A stretch of 64,000 bases of DNA from Pseudorhodoplanes sp. (GTDB lineage: Bacteria > Pseudomonadota > Alphaproteobacteria > Rhizobiales > Xanthobacteraceae), in NCBI GenBank assembly GCA_032027085.1, contig JAVSMS010000001.1, positions 3,245,126 to 3,309,125 on the forward strand, written 5' to 3'. The position numbers and the translations under genes were made by a program. The first letter of the stretch is position 1; each line of letters begins with the position of its first letter. This document shows positions 17,136-24,508 of the stretch, one piece after another. Under the pieces are notes generated by a model. The model was not told the DNA's origin. It saw only the letters and a list, made by a program, of their open reading frames with translations, and made no database searches.

Positions 17136-18676
17136 ACTGGATCAGCGGAATTTTCGGACCCGGAGCGCGGCTGACGCCGCAGGCTGCGGTCCATGCGCCC
17201 AAGGTTGCGGGTCCGGATACGTTGTCGGCCGAAGTCGAGGCGATGCAGCCGATCTGGCGAAAGATCGGCGACGTGCTTGAAGGGCACGATGCAATCAAAC
17301 GCGGCGGTGAAATGTATCTGCCGCGCTTTGAAAAGGAAACCGAGCAAAAGTACAAGCGACGTCTCGCTGATGCACCTTGGCGCCCGATCTTTTCGGCCGC
17401 GTTGGAAAGCTTGTGCGCGCGGCCGTTTCGGAAGCCGGTGACATTGAACGGCACGCCGCCGGCGGCGCTGCAGAAATTTGCGGAGAACGTCGATGGGCGC
17501 GGCAACTCATTAAGCGTGTTTGCACGGTTGCTCTTCGACGAGGCGGTGGCAAACGGGCCGGGCCTATTCCTCGTGGATTATTCCCGACCGACGCCCCGCG
17601 CCGACGGCAAGCCGCTGACCATTGCCGAGGAAAAAGCCCAAGGATTGCGCCCATATTGGGTTATGATCCGTCCGCGTGACGTGATTGACGTGCGCACCGA
17701 TTGGATCAGGGGCCGCGAAGTCGTCACGCACGCGCGATGGTTCGAATACGCAACCACTGCCGAGGGCTTTTCCGAAACGACAGTGACGCGCGTGCGAGTG
17801 ATGGAGCGCGATCCCGGCGGTGCCGGAGCTCGGTGGACCTTATGGCAGAAGCCCGCCGGTTCGGGCGATTATGTCGAGATCGACAGCGGCATCATAAGCA
17901 TCGGTGAAATTCCGCTGGCTCTATTCCACGTAGGAAAACGCAAGGGCACCGTGTCCTGCAAGCCGTGGTCATACGAACTTTGCCACGTGGCGCTCGAATA
18001 CTATCGCAGCCTGGCGCGCCAAACTGAGATCGAAAATTTCAGCGGATGGCCGATTCTGGCTGGGCAAGGCATCGGCAAGCCGGAAGGCGACGAAATCACG
18101 GTCGGGCCGCATGTGACCCTGTTCGCTCAGGCAACAGGCGAAGGGAATCCGAAATGGGAAATCCTCGGTCCTGATGCTTCTCTCGTAGCAGAAATTGCCA
18201 AGGGTCCGGAACGCATCATGGAGGTGTTCTCCAAGCTCGCGCTTGAACCGACTCTGCCGAGATCGAACGTCACTGCGACGGCATCCGGCATCGACCAGAG
18301 CCGCGCACATAGCGCAATAGAATCCTGGTCCATCGCGTTGAAGAACGCCTTGGACGAAGGTCTCGCGTTCACCGCAAAATGGATGCAAATCGCCGACGTG
18401 ACGACGGCGAACGTCTCGACCGACTTCGCGGCGCAGGCCGGCGGTGCCGAAGAGGCAAAGGTTCTAGCCTCCGCTCAGCAACGCGGCGTCATCTCCGCAA
18501 AGACCGAACGAAACGAACTGCGGCGCCGATCAATCCTCGGTCCCGACGCTCCGGATGATGAAGCCGAAGAAGAATTGATCGCTATCGAGCGCGAAGGTCT
18601 TGAGCCGGAATTTCAGACGGACCCGCGCACTGGCGAGCTAATCGATCCCGCGGAAAATCTGGAGGTCGCGGCATGA
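17132..18676 (+). CDS. DUF4055-type phage portal protein
   Basis: The 514-residue protein starts at an ATGA overlap. It follows the DUF4055 pattern: an N-terminal IWRKIGDVLEGHDAIKRGGEMYLPRFEKE segment, then YKRRLADAPWRPIFSAALESLCARPF, a central LLFDEAVANGPGLFLVDY, then PYWVMIRPRDVIDVR and PLALFHVGKR, and a long helical C-terminus ending in acidic residues. DUF4055 proteins occur at the portal position after terL in tailed phages. Portal forms the capsid vertex through which DNA is packed, so its presence without a recognisable capsid is notable. Confidence 0.78.
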   Translation: MNWISGIFGPGARLTPQAAVHAPKVAGPDTLSAEVEAMQPIWRKIGDVLEGHDAIKRGGEMYLPRFEKETEQKYKRRLADAPWRPIFSAALESLCARPFRKPVTLNGTPPAALQKFAENVDGRGNSLSVFARLLFDEAVANGPGLFLVDYSRPTPRADGKPLTIAEEKAQGLRPYWVMIRPRDVIDVRTDWIRGREVVTHARWFEYATTAEGFSETTVTRVRVMERDPGGAGARWTLWQKPAGSGDYVEIDSGIISIGEIPLALFHVGKRKGTVSCKPWSYELCHVALEYYRSLARQTEIENFSGWPILAGQGIGKPEGDEITVGPHVTLFAQATGEGNPKWEILGPDASLVAEIAKGPERIMEVFSKLALEPTLPRSNVTATASGIDQSRAHSAIESWSIALKNALDEGLAFTAKWMQIADVTTANVSTDFAAQAGGAEEAKVLASAQQRGVISAKTERNELRRRSILGPDAPDDEAEEELIAIEREGLEPEFQTDPRTGELIDPAENLEVAA

Positions 18677-19329
18677 ATACGAATGCGAACAGGCCAAAGC
18701 GGAATGCTGCGGCCGAGCGCAACCCCGTGCGGCTAGAGGGAGTCCGGTCGCACGGGACGCGCCTCGTCGCCGGCACAGGTGGCGGTCGGCAAGGCGCAAA
18801 AGGAGCGGAAACTATGATGGCTCAGCCAATCAAACCAGGAAGCCTCACGTCGGAGAAGATCGTCCTGCAAAGGAATGGCGGCGATTGCTCGCTCGCGTCG
18901 CTAGCCACCGTGATGGGCTGGACCTACGAAATGGCAGCGGAGGTGCTGGGGCTTGCGATCGATCCCGACACGGGATTCACCGAGCTGCAAGATCATGAAC
19001 CAATCTATGAAAATGAAATCATCCCGCCGCTTTTTCGCATGGGGGTTTTGGCGATCCCATTGGCCAGCAACGACGCCATCGTCAATCTTTCATCGAGTTT
19101 TCGTCGGGCCACACTTCCTTCCACGCGAGAGGTCCGCGACATGATTAGCGGCCGTGTGGGAATTGTCGGCGTCATCGTTGATGAGCCAGTCGAAACCGAC
19201 CTTGAGAAATTTCATTCATTGGCGTGGGATGGATCGCAACTTTTCGACTGTCGCGATGGAGCGGCGGTCGATCTCGATGAGGCGAACATCTGTAGCGCGC
19301 TGTTGCTGTCTCGAACCAGGGAAACTTAG
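18673..19329 (+). CDS. papain-fold-like (C39-like) hypothetical protein
   Basis: The protein has 218 residues from an ATGA overlap with portal. A second start at 18814 has the better ribosome site (AAAGGAG, 9 nt away) and would drop a 47-residue basic, low-complexity leader. The core has LQRNGGDCSLASLATVMGWT (about residues 66-85), resembling the Gln...Cys nucleophile helix of C39-type cysteine peptidases. A later FHSLAWDGSQLFDC (about 190-203) resembles their catalytic-His strand. A peptidase or papain-like fold is an inference from these two motifs. Confidence 0.6.
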   Translation: MNTNANRPKRNAAAERNPVRLEGVRSHGTRLVAGTGGGRQGAKGAETMMAQPIKPGSLTSEKIVLQRNGGDCSLASLATVMGWTYEMAAEVLGLAIDPDTGFTELQDHEPIYENEIIPPLFRMGVLAIPLASNDAIVNLSSSFRRATLPSTREVRDMISGRVGIVGVIVDEPVETDLEKFHSLAWDGSQLFDCRDGAAVDLDEANICSALLLSRTRET

Positions 19330-19330
19330 T

Positions 19331-20062
19331 ATGCCGCTTCGATGTACATTTGGCGCTGGAAGTGTTCGTGGGTTTCAGTCACCCCACCCGTTCATTCCGT
19401 TCGGCCTTGAACTGGTCGACAGCAAGACCAGCACAGCGACCGCCGCCGAGACGACATTTGAGGATGTGAATTTCGGCGCCAACGTTCCTGGCCGCGTCAT
19501 CGTTGCCGCACTGATCATTGCTGATGGCGGTGTCAATTCAAACACGATAACCGCCTTCACTGTGGGTGGCGAAGCCGCGACGGAGCGAGTTGAGGCGCAC
19601 CGAGACAACGCCACAACGGACGTGGTGAGTGCCTACATCTACACCGCGACACCGGGCGGCACTTCCGGTGATATTGTCGTCACGACTTCCACTACGATGG
19701 CGGCCAATTCATTCAAGACCCTGTTCGTGTATCGGTTGGTTGGCGGCGTTGAAGCGCCGCATGACACTCTTTCCGTGACTGGCTCAAATTCTGCGTCCGG
19801 CGCGATTGATTGTCCTGCTGGGGGGGCGATTCTCGCCGTCACCGGTTATCTGGACGCAGACGGGCCGGAAACGGCGGCAAGCGCATCCAAGACCTACGAA
19901 TCCGCGCAGTCCGGCCTCACAATTGGGGCGGCCGGCGCGGCTACGCCAGATATAAGCTGGACCGAACTGACCGAAGACATTGAGTTTGATTTCTCTGAAG
20001 CGGTCAGCGGCTCGAACCGTCTGGCGTTCGCTGCGGCTGCGTTCGGTCCAGGAAAAGCCTGA
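19331..20062 (+). CDS. beta-rich phage structural-type hypothetical protein
   Basis: The 243-residue protein starts after AGGGAAA, 2 nt past the previous stop. It is Thr/Ser/Ala/Gly-rich with alternating strands (FEDVNFGANVPGRVIVAALI, then NTITAFTVGGEAATERVEAH, then GGAILAVTGYLDADG). From memory, similar proteins occur among virion decoration or appendage genes of alphaproteobacterial phages. No signal peptide is evident. It could be the only virion-exposed protein the element encodes. Confidence 0.6.
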   Translation: MPLRCTFGAGSVRGFQSPHPFIPFGLELVDSKTSTATAAETTFEDVNFGANVPGRVIVAALIIADGGVNSNTITAFTVGGEAATERVEAHRDNATTDVVSAYIYTATPGGTSGDIVVTTSTTMAANSFKTLFVYRLVGGVEAPHDTLSVTGSNSASGAIDCPAGGAILAVTGYLDADGPETAASASKTYESAQSGLTIGAAGAATPDISWTELTEDIEFDFSEAVSGSNRLAFAAAAFGPGKA

Positions 20063-20113
20063 ATCGGCCTACCCTCGAAGCCGCTGTCGCTGCGGGGGAA
20101 AAATCCCAATAAA

Positions 20114-20156
20114 GACCCGCGCCGTCCTTGGGGACACGAGGGGGACAGCGCGGGTC
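20114..20156 (+). terminator. hairpin after the structural-type gene
   Basis: GACCCGCGC (20114-20122) pairs with GCGCGGGTC (20148-20156), and an inner GTCC/GGAC pair follows one mismatch. It lies 51 nt after the stop at 20062 and has no T-run, so termination is plausible but unproven. Confidence 0.45.
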
Positions 20157-20177
20157 GTCCGGCCTTGGGGAGACCTT

Positions 20178-20561
20178 ATGAAAGCCTAGTCCAGACAAAG
20201 AAAAATCCAACGCGCGAAAGGCCGCACCTAAGCGCATGATTCCCTGATCGCTGCCGCGCACCGCGCACAAGCCGACGCACTCGACATCGAAGCGCAGGCC
20301 AAGCGCCGTCTCGCCGATGAATATGATGCAGCGCAGGAGCGCGGCGAGGTCGCAAAGATTGGCGACAACCTTCCTAAAATTTCCAACGGGAATTCTAAAC
20401 CAACCATCGCAGACGTTGGCTTGAAACCCAAGGATTTGCACGAAGCCCGCGAAATCCGTGACGCCGAAGAACAAGACCCTGGCATCGTGCGGCGCCACCT
20501 GTCCGAAAGCCGGCGAGCGAAAGGCCGCGCTTCACTCCGATCTCAGAAAATCAATTTGTAA
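20178..20561 (+). pseudogene. frameshifted remnant of a small phage-type protein
   Basis: A good ribosome site (GGGGAGA) precedes ATG at 20178, but the frame stops after three codons (ATG AAA GCC TAG). Shifting frame by one gives a basic segment (SPDKEKSNARKAAPKR). A second shift near 20233 opens a long clean frame: SLIAAAHRAQADALDIEAQA, KRRLADEYDAAQERGEVAKI, then DVGLKPKDLHEAREIRDAEE, ending at TAA 20559-20561. Without the shifts this would be one protein of about 125 residues. The intact frame lacks any ATG, GTG or TTG near its start. It overlaps the convergent lipoprotein gene by 19 bp. Confidence 0.65.
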
Positions 20562-20980
20562 ATGTTGTTCTTGGAGTCCTTCGCTACGCCGTAGCCATTC
20601 GCAGTTCCGCTTCCAGTGAAGAATTCAACCTGCATCGTCGTAGATCGATCGCAGGCGAGAAATGCTTCGCCTCGATTTACACCAGGCACGTTACCTGCGG
20701 AGATGGAATACCCAGCGACCGAGCCGTACGTTGAAAACAGAGAGCCGGATGTGATCGCAACTTGTTGTGGGGCGGCCGACGACCATCGTCCCTTGCAAGC
20801 CTCCCCGTCGGGCATGGTCAGCGTAATGTCGCCCGTGTTCCCAGTGATGCCGTCCGCTTGGGCAGTGATCACGGGAAGCGGATGTTGTTGGGAAAGGGGC
20901 CCTTGAACCGGGTAGAGATTCACTGACTGGCTGCAGCCAGCGAGCATTGCGCCAATCGCGTAGGGCACAACTCTGCGCAT
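20543..20980 (-). CDS. small lipoprotein of the element
   Basis: The 145-residue protein starts MRRVVPYAIGAMLAGCSQSV, a lipoprotein signal with lipobox LAGC and the modified Cys at residue 16. The mature part has GDITLTMPDGEACKGRWSS and QVEFFTGSGTANGYGVAKDS, a beta-rich domain with two Cys that could pair. AGGGA precedes the start at 20980; a longer frame to 21049 lacks this logic. It is on the opposite strand from its neighbours and behaves like an independently transcribed cargo gene. Function is unknown. Confidence 0.7.
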   Translation of the reverse strand: MRRVVPYAIGAMLAGCSQSVNLYPVQGPLSQQHPLPVITAQADGITGNTGDITLTMPDGEACKGRWSSAAPQQVAITSGSLFSTYGSVAGYSISAGNVPGVNRGEAFLACDRSTTMQVEFFTGSGTANGYGVAKDSKNNIYKLIF

Positions 20981-21089
20981 TTCATCCCTAACCCCCAGCA
21001 AACGTCTTAATCTTCCCACAACCGTGGCGCGCGCGCAACAGCCAAACAACCCGTTTTCCGCTTCAATTGGGCGACAGCGGGAGAGCGAT

Positions 21090-21461
21090 ATGCCGGCATA
21101 TCTCGTGCGTTACGCCAACGATAAGGTCCTGGTGGGCGTCTACTGCGTCGAAAATAAACGAGAGCTGATCGATCTCGTCGACGAAGAACACGATCCGCAC
21201 CATTGCGAGTACAAGCGCTTGCCGTCGGGTGGGCTGTACTGGGAGCAAGGTAAGTCGGCCCCTATGCCGCTCTCGCCCGAAAACGCCGAGGCGAGGGGAC
21301 CTTTTGGATTGCCGATCGAACCGCCACAATTCACTGAGGGATGGTTCGACGCGTTCTGCACAGACAGCCGCGGATGGCGTACTCTTGCAACCGTCTTTGA
21401 AGTTATGGACGTCCTGACCGGCGGGTGGAACACGCCGCGCGAGCCCTCAGAAGCCAAATGA
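21090..21461 (+). CDS. hypothetical element protein
   Basis: The 123-residue protein starts after GGAGAGCGAT. It begins with strands (MPAYLVRYANDKVLVGVYCV), then ENKRELIDLVDEEHDPHHCE, and ends with FEVMDVLTGGWNTP. No family is recognised. It is transcribed divergently from the lipoprotein gene across a 109-bp gap that should hold both promoters, and is coupled by ATGA to the next gene. Confidence 0.6.
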   Translation: MPAYLVRYANDKVLVGVYCVENKRELIDLVDEEHDPHHCEYKRLPSGGLYWEQGKSAPMPLSPENAEARGPFGLPIEPPQFTEGWFDAFCTDSRGWRTLATVFEVMDVLTGGWNTPREPSEAK

Positions 21462-22012
21462 AGATTGTCAGTGAACAGAGCGAAGAGGACATTCGCCGCG
21501 TCAAAACTCGCGAAGCGCTCACTGACCCGATGCGCAATCTTGCCGCCAATGTTTTGCGAATTGTACGCGGTGCTGGCAGCACCGAAGACCTATTGGGTCA
21601 GTTGCGAGTATGTGCGGATCGAATGCAGGAATTCGTCGACGCGCATGGGCGCTGGCCGAAGCCTGAGTTGAACGAAATTCTGAATTGCGAACGCGCGTTT
21701 GCCGAGCATCGTCCGTGGACCACAAAAAATAGGGCCTCGGATCTCAAGCGGTGGGCGGAGGATGGCAGTACTGACTGCTCGCTCGCAATCGCAAGGATTC
21801 GAGATGCCTCGCTCCAGATTGCTGCGTCTATCCTAACCGATCATATGACGTGGCAATCTCGCGCCGAGCACGAATTGTATTTGGCACTTCAGGCGCTCGA
21901 ACGCTCCAGAGAGAAAAGTATCACGTATGAGAGAGCGCGGTATGCGCCTGTGAAGCGGCGCCGCAAGAAGCCTACGTCCCGCGCAACCCCTTCTCGACAA
22001 GCTGACGAATAG
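21458..22012 (+). CDS. hypothetical element protein
   Basis: The 184-residue protein starts at an ATGA overlap. It is largely helical (ALTDPMRNLAANVLRIVRGA, then LGQLRVCADRMQEFVDAHGR) with a very basic tail (APVKRRRKKPTSRATPSRQA) that could bind nucleic acid. Its last 41 bp overlap the convergent ribbon-helix-helix gene. Not recognised. Confidence 0.6.
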   Translation: MKIVSEQSEEDIRRVKTREALTDPMRNLAANVLRIVRGAGSTEDLLGQLRVCADRMQEFVDAHGRWPKPELNEILNCERAFAEHRPWTTKNRASDLKRWAEDGSTDCSLAIARIRDASLQIAASILTDHMTWQSRAEHELYLALQALERSREKSITYERARYAPVKRRRKKPTSRATPSRQADE

Positions 22013-22169
22013 CTTCCGGCCTAGTTGGCAATTCGGGCTGGTTGCGGCGAAATTTGTCGATTTCCGCAATCGTTTCAACGGGAAAGCGGACGTTCACCGC
22101 CTCGGTATCCACCGAAGGACGGCCACGACCTTTTTTCGATTTTATGGCGCTATTTATTCTTGACGTCAT
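21972..22169 (-). CDS. ribbon-helix-helix regulator (CopG/Arc type)
   Basis: The 65-residue protein has a basic leader with an AT-hook-like KKGRGRPS, then the RHH strand AVNVRFPVETIAEIDKFRRN and helix TRPEAIRQLVEKGL. RHH proteins repress by binding short repeats as dimers. An inverted repeat TTTATGGCRCTA flanks its start, consistent with autorepression and with control of the cargo operon that starts at 22254. No adjacent toxin gene is evident. Confidence 0.75.
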   Translation of the reverse strand: MTSRINSAIKSKKGRGRPSVDTEAVNVRFPVETIAEIDKFRRNQPELPTRPEAIRQLVEKGLRGT

Positions 22170-22188
22170 GATTTGTTAGTGCCATAAA
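22141..22188. promoter_or_regulatory. inverted repeats around the RHH start
   Basis: TTTATGGCGCTA (22141-22152) and TAGTGCCATAAA (22177-22188) match in 11 of 12 positions as inverted repeats. A TGACGTCA palindrome (22161-22168) lies between them, overlapping the RHH start codon. This is a good candidate operator for the RHH protein. Confidence 0.5.
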
Positions 22189-22253
22189 TTCGCGAGCCGG
22201 GCAAGCGTTGGCGCGCTCGACCCGGCTCTCACCCAAAGCAGGAGGTTCAGTCC

Positions 22254-22442
22254 ATGCTTCAAGCTTCCAACAAGCCTAACACACTTCGTTTATCGGAGAT
22301 CGCCCGCTCTCCCGTCCTGCGGGCATTCTTCGCCCGTGGCGAACGCGATAGCGGCGACATGTTCGCCGTCCCGGCAACCCCGCGCCGGCCGCTGGAAAGC
22401 GGCTCGGTCCGCGTTGAGCGACTGGAGGTGGCCTATGCGTAG
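22254..22442 (+). CDS. small hypothetical protein leading the Tat-signal cargo operon
   Basis: The 62-residue protein follows a consensus AGGAGG site. It reads MLQASNKPNTLRLSEIARSP, then VLRAFFARGERDSGDMFAVP and an Arg/Val-rich end. No domain is recognised. The next gene starts inside its last codons (ATGCGTAG), after a GGAGGTG in this gene. It may serve partly as a leader that couples translation. Confidence 0.6.
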   Translation: MLQASNKPNTLRLSEIARSPVLRAFFARGERDSGDMFAVPATPRRPLESGSVRVERLEVAYA

Positions 22443-23235
22443 TGCCATTTCTCGCCGCACAGTTCTTGCCGGCGCCGCGGCTTCCATGTCGCCGGTCCCC
22501 GCCGTCGCGGCCGCCTTGAATGCCGGCGACGTTGAGAAGGCCATGCAGGCCGCAATTCTTTCGTCCCGCACGGTTCATCGTGAGGTCGAGTCGCTCTGGC
22601 GTGAATACAAAACCCTCCGAACTCAAGAAGCAGAAGCGGGCTTGCTTTACGACGAAGCGAGGTCGCGTTTGCCCCGGTGGGCCGATGCCGGCCCGGCCTA
22701 CATGAACGGCCTCGACGAGCGTGTCGGAGAAGAATCATTTTGGCCAGAAATGGAGCACATCCCGGAGTGCTCCGAATTTTCCAGGGGGTCTAAGACAGTA
22801 TTCCGCCGTATTCGCGTATCGCCCCATGACATTCGCAAGGGATGGAAAACGTCGATTTCCGTGCACGATCTGGATCGGCCAAAGAACAAAAAGATTCGAG
22901 CCGAATTACGAGCCAAATATCGTGCGTCAATGGCGAAGGTCATCCGCCGCCTTCGTCAGCAGCGCGTGGAACATTTACAGCAGGGCATCCCTCAACTTCT
23001 GGACACGCTGGAGCTCACTGGCGACCGCATGTTCGATATACAACGGCGGCTGATGAACATTATCGCTGAGCAGCGAGACCCGAATGCTTTGGCTGTGTTC
23101 GAGATGGTCTATGAAGGTAACGACCGCCTTCAATCCCGAAGCCTCCTGCTGATGGTCCTGCAGCCGCTCGTGACCGGCGAGATCAGGGCGGATGTTGCCG
23201 CCAAGATCGAGGAGTTGGGGGTGTATCATGCGTAA
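22435..23235 (+). CDS. cargo protein with Tat-like signal (266 residues)
   Basis: The N-terminus MRSAISRRTVLAGAAASMSP carries SRRTVLAG, close to the Tat consensus SRRxFLK, followed by a hydrophobic stretch and an AVAA cleavage-like site near residue 26. The mature part is charged and helical (HREVESLWREYKTLRTQEAE, then RVEHLQQGIPQLLDTLELTG). A GGAGGTG ribosome site lies within the previous gene. The next gene repeats the same type of start and overlap, suggesting an old duplication. Function is unknown. Confidence 0.7.
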   Translation: MRSAISRRTVLAGAAASMSPVPAVAAALNAGDVEKAMQAAILSSRTVHREVESLWREYKTLRTQEAEAGLLYDEARSRLPRWADAGPAYMNGLDERVGEESFWPEMEHIPECSEFSRGSKTVFRRIRVSPHDIRKGWKTSISVHDLDRPKNKKIRAELRAKYRASMAKVIRRLRQQRVEHLQQGIPQLLDTLELTGDRMFDIQRRLMNIIAEQRDPNALAVFEMVYEGNDRLQSRSLLLMVLQPLVTGEIRADVAAKIEELGVYHA

Positions 23236-23974
23236 CATCTCCCGCCGTTCCATCGTCGCCAGCCTAGCTGTCGCGCCAGTCCTGAGCCTGCCGTCCGTTG
23301 CTGCGGCCACCTCACCTGAGCCAGACCCGGTAATTCGCCTCTGCAAAGCGTGGCACGAGTTTCATGACTACTTCCAAACGCGATCGACCCGGTCCTTTGA
23401 GATTATGAATCGTGTTCGGTCCGCAATGCCCATGCCGGACCCGTCGATTATTCCCGGTCCGCATACCGAGGCGCTACGCATTAAAGAGCCGGAATATTTC
23501 GGCAGTTGGCTGCCTCCTCATGGCGCGCTTGAACCAAGGTACATTGAGTCCGCGCTGTTTTACGTGCAGCCGAGCACCATAACGATAATCGAGGAGGCCC
23601 CCGGCATTCGCAAATTGATCGAGCACGACAAGCCCCAGCCCCTATCGGAAGGGCAGCAACAAAAGCATGACATGCTGACGCACATGCTTGAATTATCGAG
23701 GGAGTACTTCGCAGAATATAAGCGGAGGCTTACGGCGGCCGGATACGATGATGGCGACGATGATGTCGACCACATGGCCGACCGTCAGCATGTGATCGAG
23801 CGAGCTATCCGCATTAAGCCGGCACGGACACGCGAGGGTCTCTTGGCGAAAATCGACATGTTTGAGTCCGCGCCCGATACTTTTACTTCGGAGGAAATTG
23901 CTGGAGGTCTGATGGGCTCGATTCTTCGCGACACGCGCCGGCTATTGGTCGTTCGCAAGGAGGTACCCGCCTAG
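23228..23974 (+). CDS. second cargo protein with Tat-like signal (248 residues)
   Basis: The N-terminus MRNISRRSIVASLAVAPVLS mirrors its upstream neighbour (twin Arg, hydrophobic core, SVAAA cleavage-like site). The mature part has PDPVIRLCKAWHEFHDYFQT and an acidic DDGDDDVDHMAD loop (about 178-189) that could bind metal. The start overlaps the previous stop by 8 bp (ATGCGTAA). It is the last gene before the right att site. Function is unknown. Confidence 0.7.
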   Translation: MRNISRRSIVASLAVAPVLSLPSVAAATSPEPDPVIRLCKAWHEFHDYFQTRSTRSFEIMNRVRSAMPMPDPSIIPGPHTEALRIKEPEYFGSWLPPHGALEPRYIESALFYVQPSTITIIEEAPGIRKLIEHDKPQPLSEGQQQKHDMLTHMLELSREYFAEYKRRLTAAGYDDGDDDVDHMADRQHVIERAIRIKPARTREGLLAKIDMFESAPDTFTSEEIAGGLMGSILRDTRRLLVVRKEVPA

Positions 23975-24081
23975 CTAGATGAGTTCGGGCGGCTGCGGAT
24001 AGGCCACTCTTCCGCTGCGGAGAGGGTGGGGCCGGAGTGATCCGGCCCTGTCAGCCGCCCGAGCGAGTTTGAATCGATCTT

Positions 24082-24101
24082 GTGGCCCCAGATGTGGCCC
24101 C
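24082..24101 (+). promoter_or_regulatory. paired GTGGCCCC boxes at the right end of the element
   Basis: GTGGCCCC occurs at 24082-24089 and 24094-24101, with starts 12 bp apart, 58 bp inside the right att repeat. It matches the pair before the integrase gene, as expected for integrase or excisionase arm sites. Confidence 0.55.
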
Positions 24102-24108
24102 GAAAAGA

Positions 24109-24133
24109 AAACCCCGCTAACTCGGCGGGGTTT
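24109..24133. terminator. bidirectional terminator at the right end of the element
   Basis: AAACCCCGC (24109-24117) pairs with GCGGGGTTT (24125-24133) around a 7-nt loop, flanked by A-rich and T-rich runs. It would stop cargo transcription from the left and tRNA-Asn transcription from the right. Confidence 0.75.
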
Positions 24134-24158
24134 ATTCTTTCTAAGCCTTTGATTTTGT

Positions 24159-24206
24159 TGGCTCCGCGGGCAGGATTCGAACCTGCGACCAACCGGTTAA
24201 CAGCCG
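24159..24206 (-). repeat. attR: 48-bp repeat inside tRNA-Asn
   Basis: This is identical to 8315-8362. It now supplies the 3' two-thirds of the functional tRNA-Asn, so integration left the tRNA intact. Confidence 0.92.
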
Positions 24207-24233
24207 GTTGCTCTACCACTGAGCTACCGCGGA
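24159..24233 (-). tRNA. tRNA-Asn (GTT)
   Basis: 75 nt including an encoded CCA. The acceptor stem TCCGCGG pairs with CCGCGGA, the D-arm AGCTCAGTGGTAGAGC is standard, the anticodon loop is CTGTTAA with GTT, and the T-arm has GGTTCGAATCC. It is the integration site of the element. Confidence 0.96.
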
Positions 24234-24289
24234 ACATAACGCGGCGTATAACAAAGGTCGCCGCAGTTGCAAAGCATTGCTGCTGAAAT

Positions 24290-24363
24290 TGGAGGCCACG
24301 CCCGGAATTGAACCGGGGTACGCGGATTTGCAGTCCGCTGCGTCACCACTCCGCCACGTGGCC
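24290..24363 (-). tRNA. tRNA-Cys (GCA)
   Basis: 74 nt ending TCCA. The acceptor GGCCACG pairs with CGTGGCC, the anticodon loop ACTGCAAAT carries GCA, and the T-arm reads GGTTCAATTCC. It lies 56 bp upstream of tRNA-Asn on the same strand and may share its transcript. Confidence 0.95.
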
Positions 24364-24508
24364 CTTGGCCCTCGCTATATAGGAGCGAGGTTTGGCCGGC
24401 AACCGGTCAAGGCGCCGCAAAACCGATCTATCTAACAGCATCGGCTTGCATTTTCGCCTTGTCTGCCGCACAAGGCGAACGCTCACGGCACCACCCCGGG
24501 TTCATTGC

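Larger units (their letters stand above)
8315..24206. mobile_element. integrated phage-satellite-like element in tRNA-Asn
   Basis: A perfect 48-bp repeat (8315-8362 and 24159-24206) equal to the 3' end of tRNA-Asn bounds the element. The unit length is 15,844 bp. Next to the left copy is a tyrosine integrase. Then come AlpA-like, Toprim primase-like and RepA-like genes, an iteron-like origin, small genes, a RuvC-like nuclease, a large terminase, a portal, virion-like and cargo genes, and two Tat-signal-like proteins. Capsid, tail and lysis genes are not recognisable. Many genes overlap by 4 bp (ATGA), indicating compact translationally coupled operons. One gene (20178-20561) is broken. The element is therefore either a satellite depending on a helper phage or a decayed phage. 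Confidence 0.9.
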
